Positions 44,518 to 56,382 of a stretch of DNA of 64,000 nucleotides are shown here, one piece after another. Both the position numbers and the translations under genes were made by a program. Source of the stretch: Gonapodya prolifera JEL478 (lineage: Eukaryota; Monoblepharomycota; Monoblepharidomycetes; Monoblepharidales; Gonapodyaceae); the NCBI GenBank assembly GCA_001574975.1, contig KQ965792.1:221627-285626 (forward strand), in the 5' to 3' direction. The notes beneath the pieces are model-generated. The model was not told the origin of the DNA and did not search any database. It saw only the letters and a list, made by a program, of their open reading frames with translations. Each line of letters opens with the position of its first letter. Position 1 is the first letter of the stretch.

Positions 44518-47500
44518 ATGGAAACCGAACCCGCAGCGATTGCCCAGGCGGAAGGAGCGGGAGAGACCACGGCGGAGGTGACAGAGCAGAGCGGCCGTGG
44601 GAGGGGGAACTCGCGTGGGAGAACGAGGGGGAGCAGAGCGGCGAGAGGTGTTGGGAGAGGAGGGACGACCACGGGGGCGGACGGGACAGGTGCAGTCGGA
44701 GCAGACGGGGCAGACGGGGCAGGGACAGCAGACGCGAATGGATCGCCAAAGTACGTGTCTTCATACAGCCTTGAGTCGAAATTAATTGGTGACATAATTG
44801 GTGACCCCTACCCAGGTCGACACCCAGAAAGACCCAGTCTGCATCGCGCGCAAGAGGGACCAGGGGCACAAGGGGTGCGAGAGGGGCGAGAGGTATGAGT
44901 GCTCAGAGACCATCAAAGAAGAGAAAGGTACGTAGAGTGTCGTTGGGTTGGTGGGGATGGAAAGTACTGGGGAGGGCAAAGATATGGGAGCATGGCAGCA
45001 AGAAACGTTGCTTGAGAGGCAGGTTGACTGGTTCAAGAGCTGTGACGAAAAAGAAAAAGTGGCAAGGCAAAGGGATTGAACTCTGTCGAAAGCGGGTACA
45101 TCCACATCACCCCCCCCCCGGTCTCACTCTTTTCTCCAAAAAAAAAAAAGCCATCCGAATCCGACGCAGAAGACGCACTCTCCACCTCGGAGGAGTCGGA
45201 CGCATTCGCGGGCGCCTCCTCATCCTCGTCCGACGCGGACCCCAACAACGATGCGCACGACGACTTCGATCTGGACGGGGCTGAAAATGGTGCCGCTGAG
45301 GCGGGCGAGGCGGGCGAGGCACCGTCGATAGAGGCGCGCGCGGAGGGAGGTGCGGGCGGGGGAGGTGCAAGTGCAGGAGGAGGAGGAGGAACCCTCGCCA
45401 CCAGTGCCCCGGGGCAGAAACGCAAATACACCCCTCGCAAGCCCAAACCGCCTGCTTCCACATCCTCTCCCTCGGGCGCCGCCTCCGCCCCCGCCGAGCC
45501 CGTTCCCCTGCACCCAACCCACTCCGGCCTCTCCGCACTCCTTGTCGCCCTTTTGGCACACGCGGGCGTCCTTGCAACCCCGCTTGAGCTCGCGCGCATG
45601 CTGGTCGCGAAGGGAACGACGGAGCTGGATGCAAGGAAGGAGGAGGCCGAGGCCAGGGTCGTGCTCAAGCTCAAGGGCACCCCACCGTCGGCGAGGTTGA
45701 GGCCGAGTTTGGATGCTGTGGCGGCGGGTGGTGCTGGTGGTGCTGGTGGTGCTGGTGGAGGTGAAGGTGTTGGTGGGGCCAGTACAAGCGCGAGTCCTGA
45801 TCCGCCCCCGACGCGATTCTTCTGGCCCCGTGTCGCCGAGGGGCGGATCACGTGTCCCGTGCCCCTGTGCGGGCTCAACTGGAACAGCAGGGAGGGCTTC
45901 CGCTACCACGCCAAGAACCACGTGCATGATCTGGGCGCCATCGTCGCGTGGTGTTGTAGGGAGGGCGGTGACGGTGACGGTGCTGGTGGCGCTGGTGCCC
46001 GGAGTGGGAGCGACCCCAATGGTGCAGCGGCGAGTGACATGGACGTCGACCTTCCTCCTCCGACCGGGCAACCCACGCCGCCGTCCCCCCTGACCGCGCT
46101 CGAAGCCGACCCCACATACCGCGCCATCGTGCCCGACCCCGCCGCCGCCGCGATCCCCCCCGAGCTTGCCACTTTGCACCCCGTCGCGGCGCGCTTCCTG
46201 GCCCTCGCCGACCCCACCGTGCTGTCTCTCCCTCTTGCGCTGCCTGCGCTCGTGGCGTATCCGGGCTTGGACCGGGGCGTCGAGATGGATCTCAAGTTCG
46301 CCGCGCCGTTTGGGGCAAAGGGTGTCGTCTTGCAGAGGGTCCGCCAGGTCAATGCCGACGGAGAGGTGGAGGTCGTAGAAGTCAAGGCGAGCAAGAAGCG
46401 CGGGCGTAGGACGGCGGACGACGATAAATTGACACAAGTGGATGTGGACGAGACTCCCGGGATGTCGCACGTTTTGGACGCGACGACTAAGCGCGAGTGG
46501 GCTTGGGGGTGTGGGACCGGCGTGGCGTTTCGGGGACTGCCGGAGCTGGGGGAAGGGGAGGCGCCCGAGGGGGCTGCAGAGGGCACAGTGGAGGGGGCTC
46601 CTGGGGAGGTACATGAGAGGACTGTGTGGCCGAACTTGCTACCGGAGGTGACGGGATGGAGCGTTGTTGCGGTCGGGAGGGAGGCGGGGTGAGTAACCAC
46701 CCTGCTGGATCTGTTTGTGGTGAAACGTCAATACCACATCGCGGTTCCCCCCCTTCCCGCTTCCCCTTCCACTCCCACCCGACGAACGACGCAGCTTGTC
46801 ACATCTCGCAGACTTCCTCCCTGTTAATGCCCCCGTCGCCGTCAGTTTCCACAAGACCGCCATTGCCGCCGCCGCCGCAAAGAAGAAAACCGTCGAGGCA
46901 GCAGACGGCCCTGCTGGCGAGGCAGAGGGGTTGGAGAGCCCACACCCGACGAGTATCCCGTCGAAAGAACTTGGTCTGTTCGAGGCGTGTGCCGTCAGTG
47001 AGTTTTCTTCGTGGTGCCTGCGTGTGTGCGTGCGTAGGGTGAGCTAACCCGCGTGTTTGGGGTGACAGATAGCGCCAAAAAGAAGGCGATCGTGATGAAT
47101 ACCGGTGTTAGCGTATGGGGACTGGACTGGTGCCACGGGATTCCGTATTCAGGTACGTCGTTGGTCCCCGCTGTTTCTCCGTACAACTTTCTCACACTCC
47201 CATTCCAATGACCCTTCTCCCTTCAAGAGTCGCGCTACGTTGCCGTGTCGGGATACCTCGCTGGCCACGTGGAGCACCACACTGCGGGCATATCTGCGGG
47301 GCCCAATCACATCCAGGTGTGGAGGTGCGGGGACCGCGTCACGGACTTGCCACGTGCGAGCGATGGCCGGGGCAAGACTGCAAGTGACGAAAGCGGACAG
47401 GACGGGATGGGTGGGCAGCTGCCGGAAATGGAAATGTGCATTGTGCATGAGTACGGGTTCGTGAGGGATTTGAAGTGGTGTCCGTATGGAAATTGGGTCG

Positions 47501-49286
47501 GTAGGGAGGCGGTGGGGAGTGATGTAGGTGATTTTTAACTTTGGAGTAGGGGGGGGCCGTGGCATGAAGGGTACAATTTCATTTGTTTACCTTCGGGCCT
47601 TTGTTTCTGCAGCATAGTTCGACCATCGCCCTGCCTCGCCTCGGTATCCTCGCCGTCGTGTTCTCTGACGGCGCGCTGCGCGTTTTCGTCGTCCCTCAGC
47701 CTAAAGAGCTGTGCAGTCGCGCTGTTGGGGAGGACTCTACCGGGCCCTTGTTCGGTGAGCATTCACGTCAGCAATCAACTAGAGCTGACATGTAACCGTG
47801 CCCCATACGCCAGTGCAGTGCACGTCCGTTCTTGTCGAGCTGTTTGTTCCGGGTGTCTCGCTGATGCAGATTGCGTGGGGTGGCCACGAGAAGATTGCTG
47901 TTGGGTGTTCTAATGGTGTGTTTGAACTGCCCTGCATTGTTTCGGCGAGGCAACGAGTAGGGAGACATTCGTGCTTGATGTCTCTTATATATTTAGGTGC
48001 TGTGATTGTCGTGGATATCGGGCAGGCGGTTCGAGAGCATTTGCGTCAAGCCTCTTCCAATGGCAAAGAGGCTGCAGGGTCGGTTGAGCACAGAAACACC
48101 AGCAGTGAGTTACTCCCGCCCACCTTTGACTTCCTTTGCCGGGACCTCATGTTGCCGCATGTCCCAGTCATCACCCAGTTCTTCTCTTCGCACGACTCTA
48201 TGGTCCGCGGGCTTTCTTGGAACAACCCTCGCAAATGGCTACGCGAACAGCGCAAACGGTCTGACGCTACACAGCAACCCGATGTCTGGCCACCCCCTGC
48301 GCCGAGGCAAATTCTGTCTTCGGCAAATGATGGCTTTTTGGCAGTCACGGACGAGAGGGAACCACAAATGCCCGTGCATATTCACCGGGTTCGAGGTCGG
48401 AGTCCCCTTCCTGTTCATTAAAATGCAGTGACGTCCGTCTGATATTGACATTATTTTACAAGGGTTTCTCGTTGCGTCGCAATGGGCCGTGCAGTCAAAC
48501 GTTGTCCTATTCGCAGACGGCGAGAACATTGTTCGTGTGATCCGCCCAGGGGAAGACGAGCAACGAACCGACAAGGACGACGAATTCGCCTCGCGAACGC
48601 AGAGTAGGGCGCTGATGGGTCACCGGGGATTCGTTTGGGTGTGTTTTTGGAATGCCGCCTGTGCGACTGTATGAGGAGAGGAGTGATCCCACGCCTGTCT
48701 CTCGTAGAGTGTTTCCTCGTCGATTTACAGCCCGTTCGCAGTTTCGTGCGCTGCGGATGGGGCAGTGCGGGTAGCGAATTGGAATCGGCTTGGTGACAGG
48801 AGGCATACGGTCAGTTGGGTCTCCGGGTTGGGAGGGCCAGTCTGTGTGCTTGTGTTGTGACGAATGCTTGACGAACGTTTAGCGCTCTGTCGTGCACACG
48901 CTGTACAAGATCGAATGGACCGGTGATCGGCACTTTTCGTTCATTGAGGAGACTAAACGAGAGGTGAGCCTCATGCATATGACCAAAAGTAACCCATTTG
49001 TCACATCTTGTTGGTCAGGACTTCCAACCATCTAACCATAAGAGCGGGAGCGGGAGCCTGGGGGCCCTTCTTCCTGACGCGATTGCGTTGCACAAGGTGA
49101 AAGACAGAGTCACACTTTTTGTTTGGAGAGGGCTGAGACTGAACCACTTCGTTTACGACGACTCTTGCATATATGGAACAGGTTGTTTGGAACTCGGACC
49201 TCTGTGCATGGTCATGGGTGGCATCTGCAGGTGCGGCCGGTCTGCTTCGTTTAGACACAGTGACAAATTGCAGTTCAATTTCATGA
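44518..49286 (+). CDS. TFIIIC WD40 subunit (GTF3C2/Tfc6-like) with N-terminal zinc finger
   Basis: Probable RNA polymerase III factor TFIIIC subunit. The N-terminus (METEPAAIAQAEGAGE) is followed by Arg-Gly runs of AT-hook type (GRGRGNSRGRTRG). Next comes an acidic and Ala/Gly-rich region, then a C2H2 finger at 45853-45921 (C-x4-C-x12-H-x3-H, in CPVPLCGLNW). From about 47070 a seven-blade WD40 domain begins: VSVWGLDWCHGIPYS, HIQVWRCG, HEYGFVRDLKWCPYGNW, LPRLGILAVVFSDGALRVF and MLQIAWGG-like repeats. It ends VVWNSDLCAWSWVASAGAAG with stop 49284-49286. The WCPxG blade and the IQVW blade are typical of GTF3C2. Many short introns are present. Assignment to TFIIIC is likely but rests on the WD40 pattern; the zinc finger is not a feature I know from the yeast protein. 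Confidence 0.72.
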
Positions 49287-49684
49287 GTTGTTTACAAGAT
49301 TTTAAAGTTATCGTGTAATGTTCGGGGGAGAATCGAATTTTGAGCAAGGTGTTTGCGATAGCATTGGATACATGGTGGCAATGGACCCCAGATTATGCTA
49401 AAGGGAAACTTGAATCGAAGATCTTGTGCATATCAAGGCGGCCTTCTCACATTTGTCTCGCTCTCGCCGTAGAAGTGGGGACTGGTTGTTCTGTCTGACA
49501 GCCAATCGAACAATGTGATAGTTTTGGACGAAGATGCGGGATAGTGAGCCTTTCCTGTAGGCTTCTTTGCGCGAGAAGCGAAGTCTTGAGTTCGCGCAGA
49601 CATGGTGATGAAATTGAAAGTGAATGTAGGAATGGACGGTTCACAATTTAGCCTCAGGTGAAACTCACGAGCCCACGGTTCTTC
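49287..49684. other. Intergenic region, TFIIIC subunit / dynein LIC
   Basis: About 400 nt lie between two plus-strand genes, AT-richer than flanking coding sequence. It holds the 3' end of the TFIIIC-like gene and the promoter of the dynein gene. A 5' non-coding exon ending near CCTCAG (49652-49657) is possible. Nothing else was recognised. Confidence 0.4.
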
Positions 49685-51917
49685 ATGGGTTCTGAGCCAA
49701 ACGAAAACATATGGAACTCTCTCCTTTCGTCAGCAGCATCCTCAAGACAGACACCGTCGAAGAACGTGATAGTCCTCGGTGAGCGAGTATCGCATCAGTA
49801 TTGTCGTCAAAGTACCCAAGTTTCCAATGTTGTCTCTGCATGACTGCCTTTGCGACGTCGATTTCTATTGTTAGGAGACCCACAGAGTGGAAAATCCACT
49901 ACAATTGCCGCAATCAAGGCGGCAAACCCGACAGATCCACAATTGAGTTCGAAAGCATCTGTGGGGGGCGATTTGGCCCTTTCATACTCCTATGTGGACC
50001 TGAGAGAAGATGAAGGTGTGATTGAAATGCTGGAGTCTGATTCTCATCAGATTGACGGCAGGCATTGACGTTTCGGTTGTATTGCTCGATTCCACACTTC
50101 TCGACCTGTTTTCTCTTGGACCGACCTGCACATCGCGAGCTTAGACGTTGTCGCGCGCGTTGGCCTGCATCGCGTGGCCGGCAATCCTTCCTATGGGTCC
50201 CTTCTCGCGTTTGCCTTATCAGCCGCTGCAATGCCAGGATCGCTCGTGATTTTAACCCTCGACTGGCGGAAACCATGGACATTTATTGAGTCCTGTGACC
50301 AATGGCTCAGTATTCTCAGAAATCGCGTCGCTGAGATTTCTCGACGTGACCCCGACCTTGTTGACGAGTGTCGACGAGCACGTACGTTTCGTCGGGGGTG
50401 GGGGGTGCCTTCCTTTAAAGATGGACTGGACAGCTTCGGGCTGCTCGTTAACGCTCGGTGTAAACAGAACTGGCGAGGGCGAACGATGTTGTTTTGTTTC
50501 AAACATTTCAAATTCATTGGAACTGAACCTGTCAACCGTTCACATTTCGAGAAGGAAAGGGAATGGTTATTGTGGACTGATATGTCTTTCCCCCCTTTCT
50601 CAGTCGAATCATCAGTTCGTTCCTACACGGACCCCTCTGATTCAATACCTTCCGGCGAACTTCGGCCTGAATCCCCACTTCCTATCCGCCCGCCACCATC
50701 GCCTGTAAAACAATCACCCGTATCGTTGTCGGGGATTCCAACCGGCGCTCCACAGACAGCAGCTATCGTCACACCGTCTTCCTCAGGCCAGCCCACTCTC
50801 CCGCCACTGCCGGAAGGATGTCTGACGGATAACTTGGGCGTACCCATCGTGATAGTGTGCACAAAGGTGACATCCCAAATGGATCGTCTCTTCGATGGTA
50901 GTTCCCAAGTGTCACCGATGTTTCATTGCGCAGGCGGATTCCATTGGCATGCTTGAAAGAGATTCAGACTACCGGGAAGAGCAGTTCGATTTTATTCAGC
51001 AGGCTCTGCGCACCATATGCTTAAAATGTGAGTCATCGCAGGAAATAGTTTTTTTTTCTCAACGAAATTGCTCATCTGATGCACTTCGAACTGTCCCGAC
51101 GAAGATGGTGCATCGCTATTCTATACCTCAACTACCAAACCTCATACTACCGCAATCCTCCGATCCTATGTTCTCCACAGATTGTTTCACCACCATCCGG
51201 CACTTTCCGTCGCTGCGCCATCCTCCCCGTCCTCTAGTCGCCGCCTCACCTCATTTCCTTTTCTTCGCCGTGCCCAGGTGGTTGAGCGAGATGCAGTTTT
51301 TGTCCCGGCTGGCTGGGATTCGTGGGGCAAGATTCGGGTGCTTCGAGACGGCTTTGATTGTGCTTTGGCAGCTGAAACGAGTGGGGACAACGGGCAAAAT
51401 AGAGGAGAAGGAGCAAAGGAATATTTTGCCACGGTGATAAAGCGACCGGCTGAGAAGGTGAGCTCATGAAGTACTGGTGGTGTAGAATCCGTCTCATTCG
51501 CGGAACCCACAGGTTGTCGTGCCAAACCCCACTGTGACAGCGGAGGATGACCAAGCTTTCCTTGAACGACAACTAACAGTTCTCAATGATGGATCTGCGA
51601 TTGGTCGTGCGATGGACTCGCCGTTGGCACGCACATCTACGAATGCACATGGTGGAGACTTGAGTCAAAAACTGCATTCCCTCCGACCTGTGAGTGTCTT
51701 TTGATTGGTCGTTCTTGTTAGTCGAAAATCACTGTACGACCTCTTCACAATGCAATAGGGTCTCCCGTCACAATCTTCATCTCCTACCGCTGCAGCCCAG
51801 CCAGGAGCACAAACCGAGATGATAGAAAAGTTCTTCCAAAACCTTTTGACCAAGCGAGGGGGGGGTAGATCTGCGTCAATTAGTAATAGGAGACCCGAAG
51901 ACGGGAAGGAAGGGTGA
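49685..51917 (+). CDS. DYNC1LI: Cytoplasmic dynein 1 light intermediate chain
   Basis: Adaptor-binding subunit of cytoplasmic dynein. Start MGSEPNENIWNSLLSSAASS at 49685. An intron (about 49780-49874) leads to the G-domain P-loop LLLGDPQSGKSTTIAAI. Family blocks follow: YSYVDLREDE, WRKPWTFIESCDQWLSILRN, DNLGVPIVIVCTK, DYREEQFDFIQQALRTICLK, and VERDAVFVPAGWDSWGKI. AEDDQAFLERQLTVL comes next. The C-terminal adaptor-binding helix region has TEMIEKFFQNLLTKRGG, the conserved FF-x-x-LL motif that contacts Hook/BICD-type adaptors. The stop is at 51915-51917. A Pro/Ser-rich insertion precedes the DNLGVP block. The PRR5-like gene begins 43 nt later on the same strand. Confidence 0.92.
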
Positions 51918-51960
51918 GGCTCGTAATACAGCAACAGTCACATGTCTCAAAAGTTGTTCA

Positions 51961-52898
51961 ATGGCGGCGCAAGCTTCGGACGCTGACGATGCATCAGACA
52001 CAGATGTCCCATTCATTTCTTTGGTGTCGCCATTTTCAAAGATCCCGCCAGGATCGGCGTGGCAGACAGTCAGTTGCAGTTCCTTTATCGCATACCTGAA
52101 CGCCGTTGTAATCGACACACATATCCACAGATAACCGCAAAGGTGGGACCAATATGGAACGGGGAAAGCCTTCGTGGAACCGCCATCGAAGACTTAAATG
52201 TTCTTGTTATGTGAGTGCTAAGTCAGCGGTTGCATTTTACACCTTTCATCGAAAGATTTTCATGCTGGCCCAGTGAGTGGCTTCAAAGCGGTTCACTCTC
52301 AACTTTGAAGGCCCAACTGATCGAGTTCATCAATGGCAGCATGGGCGTCCTCGCCGCCCGCCTCGGCAACACACCCAATGAAAGCGTCGTAACAAGGACT
52401 GTCGAGTTATGGATATTCTTTTTTTCGATTTTACCAACGATGGAAGGGTGCTTTCTCCCTCTGAGAAGTTGCAAGGAGGATCCTGATCTCGATGTCCGGC
52501 GACTATGCATGCGTGCATTTCGCGACGTTGTCATATTGCCAAATTTGGAGCGTCTTTCGAGTGAGAATCGGCTCCAATTGCGCGTCTCGGCTTGAGCTTA
52601 CCGGACAATTAAACTGTTGCAAGATTCTCTGGACAAGTGGTGGGAAACTCGCAGTGGTGGGGACGACGGAAGGCGTATAGATGACATTGCAGCAAGAATT
52701 TTGCAAATGTTACTTCTCCTTCATGAGCTTCACGATGAAAAGGAGAAGGACATTGGGCGGGTAAGAGCTGTCGACTTGTCCAACATCTTGCCCAAGGCTG
52801 TACATCGATACCACCAGGTGCTTCAGAAACTGAAAGAGTCTCTTGCGACATATAAAGAAGATAATACGTCTTCCACAATCAACTTTCGAGCCGTATGA
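51961..52898 (+). CDS. BIT61: TORC2 subunit of the HbrB/PRR5 (Bit61) family
   Basis: HbrB/PRR5/Bit61 proteins are accessory subunits of TOR complex 2, acting in cell polarity and actin control. Start MAAQASDADDASDTDVPF at 51961. A 62-nt intron (GTCAGT...CCACAG, about 52070-52131) joins SAWQT to ITAKVGPIWNGESLRGTAIE, the core HbrB signature. A second intron (GTGAGT...CCCAG) leads to EWLQSGSLSTLKAQLIEF. Next come ELWIFFFSILPTMEGCFLPL and VRRLCMRAFRDVVILPNLERL, typical of the family. A third intron precedes LDKWWETRSGG and a helical C-terminus (AARILQMLLLLHELHDEKEK). The stop is at 52896-52898. About 250 aa, short for a fungal member but containing the whole domain. Confidence 0.88.
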
Positions 52899-53016
52899 AA
52901 ATGTACATTCATCACAACATCATTCTTGGTACATACAATCACGGCTTATCTTTACGAGGCCTGTGCAACAAAACAAACACTTAGGGGACCATAAATGCAG
53001 TTCTTTGAAAATGAAC

Positions 53017-54223
53017 TCACTCTGCGAATTCCACCTTCAAAATCAGATTATCGTAGCCGTATCCGTTAACCTTGTCGATAGCCTTCTGTGCGTCTTCGTG
53101 GCTGTAGAACGAAATGAAAGCGAAGCCTTTGCACAGGCCCGTCTCTCGGTCTTTGGCCACAAAGCATCGTTGAAGTCTTCCGAATCTCTTGAACAGCTGG
53201 CTCATGTCTTCCTCAGTTGCGTCCTCGGTGAGGTTAGACACACGAAGTGTTGGGTACTCGTCTCGAGGTCGCATCATCATAGATTCGCCAGCAGGGCCAG
53301 ATGATCCAGCTGCGCGGTCGCCGCGAAGGGAAGGGGGAACGTATTTTCCTGGTCGTCCAGCCGCTCCTTCTGGCTCTGAAGGTGGTGCTGAAGAAAGCAT
53401 TTTATCAATCGGTGAATCTTGACTCGAACAAAAGTTAAGCCACTCACCAACTTCCGGCTTTTTCGTCGACATCTCGGATTCGGAATCTGCCCCCATGGAA
53501 TCTTTGTAAGGGCAACGTGCAGTGAAGTGAGCACCTTTGCAAATACGACACTTGAGAGGCGCTTTGGTAAGGTTGAGTTTCTTGTCGCCACCCTCGTTCT
53601 CAGCGTTATCGACATTCTAGCGACGTAGATAATGAAACAATGTTTGTGAAATGCTGAAGCACGAAAACTATCTCACCACGTCGATGGGTCCCATCTTCAA
53701 GTCCATCTTTTCCCCCACCACTGTTGTGCTTTGGTTCGGTCCAGGTCTGTCTCCCTTTGCATCTCCGAACTTGGTCCATTTCTTCCGTTCCGCAACAACA
53801 TGGTTCGTTACTGTTTTCACCAACGTACGCTTCATTTTTTGGGTAACCTGTCATAGGAAGAACCAATCCTTTATCTGACACTCCATTCCTAGCTTCCGGC
53901 TTGACATCAGTACCTTGACAGTCTTCCCGGCCTCGTTCTTGCGAGTGAAAACAACTTCAATGATTTCGTCCTGTCCAGCACCCTCCGGAGCTAAACGCAA
54001 GGCCGACGTACATGAAGCATCAGAAGCTACCGCAAAAGCTTTGCAGAGCCTCACCTTCTTCTTCGTCTGCCCATGTTTTGCGGTTCCTTTTGTTCCAGAG
54101 TCGTTGTTGGTTCCAGGAGAGGCAAATAAGCCGGGAATGACCATCAGTCGAGAAGGTATGTAGTTTCGCTTCCTCGAAAAGGTAATTCGGGCGTTGCACT
54201 CACGCGTCGACTACGGGTGCCAT
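53017..54223 (-). CDS. TIF35: Translation initiation factor eIF3 subunit g
   Basis: RNA-binding subunit of eIF3, needed for scanning and reinitiation. Start ATG 54221-54223 (MAPVVDA). Intron 1 (GTGAGT...AAAAG) joins it to NRKTWADEEEA, the acidic eIF3b/eIF3i-binding WADE motif of the family. Intron 2 (GTGAGG...TTTAG) leads to PEGAGQDEIIEVVF. Intron 3 (GTACTG...GACAG) joins GKTVK to VTQKMKRTLVKT. The block VVAERKKWTKFGDAKGD follows. A zinc knuckle CRICKGAHFTARC precedes PYKDSMG. The C-terminal RRM has TLRVSNLTEDATEEDMSQLF and KGFAFISFYSHEDAQKAIDK, ending LKVEFAE. Length, about 270-290 aa, is normal for the family. Confidence 0.93.
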
Positions 54224-55209
54224 TTTGTTGTAGAGTATGGTGACCACGGGTTGAATTGGACGGATGAACTCGCCGGCGGGAAAGAGAAAAGAAGATTCAG
54301 CGGAGAACATGTCTATTAACTTTGATTACAACCTTGTTCTTCTACTATCAATACGCTTAATCATGGTGTCGCATGAAGCGTTGGAGACGTGGAATCATTC
54401 CAACACCCTCCACAGTCTGGATTTCATTCAACTGGAGGATCGACGACGATTGTTCGCCTCTGGACAGTACATATGGCCAGAAAACTATGGTTCCTCAAAC
54501 GGCTTTTGTTTTCGTCGGTTCGTCTCACTCTTCTCCCAGAAACATCGCAATGTCAGAGTCTTTTGAGGTGAACTTTGGTAACAAGGTGGTAGTGGGGCCA
54601 TCACCTCAACCTCTTGCGTCTCCACCATAAGGAGAGACCTCGGTCACCAGCACTCATCTCCCATTGCTTTGTTTTGGATGGATAAAAGAAAAGAGGTCCG
54701 CACAAGCTTTATATGACCAAAAGTGGTCCGTGCACAGACCAAAGCACCTATCTAAAATTATGTTAATTATGCGACTGACGGCGATACTAAATTGCCTTGT
54801 CCGATATTGAATTCATGGCAGTTCCCCACACTCCACGTGCGGAGTTCTAACACCCAATTGATTTCGTCCGATATTAGAACACCTTGCTATAGAAAATTTG
54901 ACCAGTGAATAACAATTACATTCAGCTTCAGCGGTTCCATTTGATGATGTGAGATGCGAGGTTATGAGGGCCTCAGGTTCGATCACCTGTTTCAATCCAC
55001 CCTCTTCTCACAGCGATCCCACGCAGCGGAAGACTAGGGTGCTCATCACATCACTGCATCACTGTGAGACCGCGACGGCGAGGCGTTGAGCGTGGCAACA
55101 CAGGGTTATTGAAGTCCTCGATACATTTCAACTCCAGGCTGAACAAGAAGCGGCAACGCGACATCCGCCACTCACCCTATTGACTATCGCTGCAATACTC
55201 TCCACTGCG
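54224..55209. other. Intergenic region, eIF3g / membrane orphan
   Basis: About 990 nt between divergent genes. From 54264 to about 54630 both strands show only short overlapping frames; one ends in a plausible but unrecognised peptide (FEVNFGNKVVVGPSP). After 54640 it is AT-rich. GGTTCGATC at 54977 looks like part of a tRNA T-arm, but no acceptor or anticodon arm surrounds it. No gene is called. Confidence 0.4.
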
Positions 55210-56238
55210 ATGGAAGTGCCCTCAATCCCTGTGCCCATGGGCACATCGTTTACATCGATCCCCGACTTACCAACGAAAACCTCAGCTGCACCACACACAA
55301 CTAAAGTAAACTCAAGAGCGCACTCCCGCATATCTTCGAATCAAGTTGGTAGCATCGGCAGCATCAGCGCTGCCTTTCAAGAGGATTCTCTGAGATACTC
55401 GGAGTATGCGAGGCGAGATGTATTTGGGAAGGATTCGTACATTGTCGATTCATACACGACGCCGCCGTTCGTGTCGAGAATGGTAGATGGCTTGCCAGAG
55501 TTTGGAAAATCCTTCTTCTACTCAACGGTGGAACCGAACATCGTTGTACCAATCGTGACATCGTGGAATTCTGCCGGAATAATTGGCAAAATGAAAATCG
55601 TCGCAGTTTCCGTCGTTTTGCTCTGGCTTTCGGGCACTTTGCTGCTGGGCAACCGTTCGAAGGGAGGATGTGACAACTCAATGATGCGAAACGAACTGAA
55701 TGCGTTGCGAAGGGAGCTCCACGATGTCAGTACAATGAAACGAGACCTTGGAAACCTCATTACGAAGCATGCGGCGATGGTGAAAGAGTTTGAAAATGCA
55801 AATGAAAGGACCGGTCTGAAAGAGCATGGAACCGGCAGTGCGCCAGTTCCTAAGCTGCCAAGTTACCCAACCGAGAGCATCAGCAATGCGAAAACTCGGA
55901 ATGAATATCTCATAAACGAAATGGACTCTACTGTACCGTCTGCCTCACCGAATATTCCGAAAACTGTGGTTTCACCGCCTGAACAAGAACCAGCTGTAAT
56001 GACGCAATCTTCAGCATGGGATAGGGTAATGCAAGCAGACATAAATGATGTGGAGACGGCTCCAAATCCACAGTACACGATGCCAATGATAGGTATGTGC
56101 TTCTTTCCTGTTCTTCCGCTTAACTTGTTACTCATCGATCTTTCAGCTGCGGTACTGGTCATTATCTTCCTCTGTTATGGTACTGACATGGGGCCAAAAA
56201 TGATGGGTAGCATTGATAACCTCGTTAGCGGGCAATAA
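55210..56238 (+). CDS. Unrecognised membrane protein with two hydrophobic segments and a coiled coil
   Basis: Two exons (55210-56092, 56147-56238; GTATGT...TTCAG) give 325 codons including the stop. The start MEVPSIPVPMGTSF is the first ATG in frame. Residues about 127-146 form a transmembrane helix (VSVVLLWLSGTLLL). A short coiled coil (NELNALRRELHDVSTMKRDL) and a Pro/Ser-rich region follow. A second hydrophobic helix near the C-terminus (AAVLVIIFLCYG) is reached only across the intron. The intron is 54 nt with no in-frame stop, so retention would add 18 hydrophobic residues and keep frame. No family was recognised. It may be a fungal organelle or peroxisomal membrane protein, but that is only a guess. 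Confidence 0.65.
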   Translation: MEVPSIPVPMGTSFTSIPDLPTKTSAAPHTTKVNSRAHSRISSNQVGSIGSISAAFQEDSLRYSEYARRDVFGKDSYIVDSYTTPPFVSRMVDGLPEFGKSFFYSTVEPNIVVPIVTSWNSAGIIGKMKIVAVSVVLLWLSGTLLLGNRSKGGCDNSMMRNELNALRRELHDVSTMKRDLGNLITKHAAMVKEFENANERTGLKEHGTGSAPVPKLPSYPTESISNAKTRNEYLINEMDSTVPSASPNIPKTVVSPPEQEPAVMTQSSAWDRVMQADINDVETAPNPQYTMPMIGMCFFPVLPLNLLLIDLSAAVLVIIFLCYGTDMGPKMMGSIDNLVSGQ

Positions 56239-56382
56239 ACATTAGTACACTACTGTAATGGCTCAATGAATTTAATTACGCCTCCGAAATAGACAATGAC
56301 TGTGTATTCAATGGAGTCCAAGATCATTTTTCTATAACAATGAAGATCTAGCGAAAGTAGTGTACGATAAGTTGCTCTTCAA

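Noticed and set aside
45220-46614. A 464-codon minus-strand frame opposite the TFIIIC-like gene
   Set aside because: It lies in GC-rich, Ala/Gly/Pro-coding sequence where antisense frames stay open by composition. The plus frame has the zinc finger and connects to the WD40 exons.
54264-54630. Possible small gene between eIF3g and the membrane orphan
   Set aside because: Three overlapping frames, none with a domain or a clear start and splice pattern.
54960-55000. Possible tRNA (GGTTCGATC T-loop-like motif)
   Set aside because: The stem is only 4 bp with the right loop size, and no acceptor, D or anticodon arm could be folded around it.
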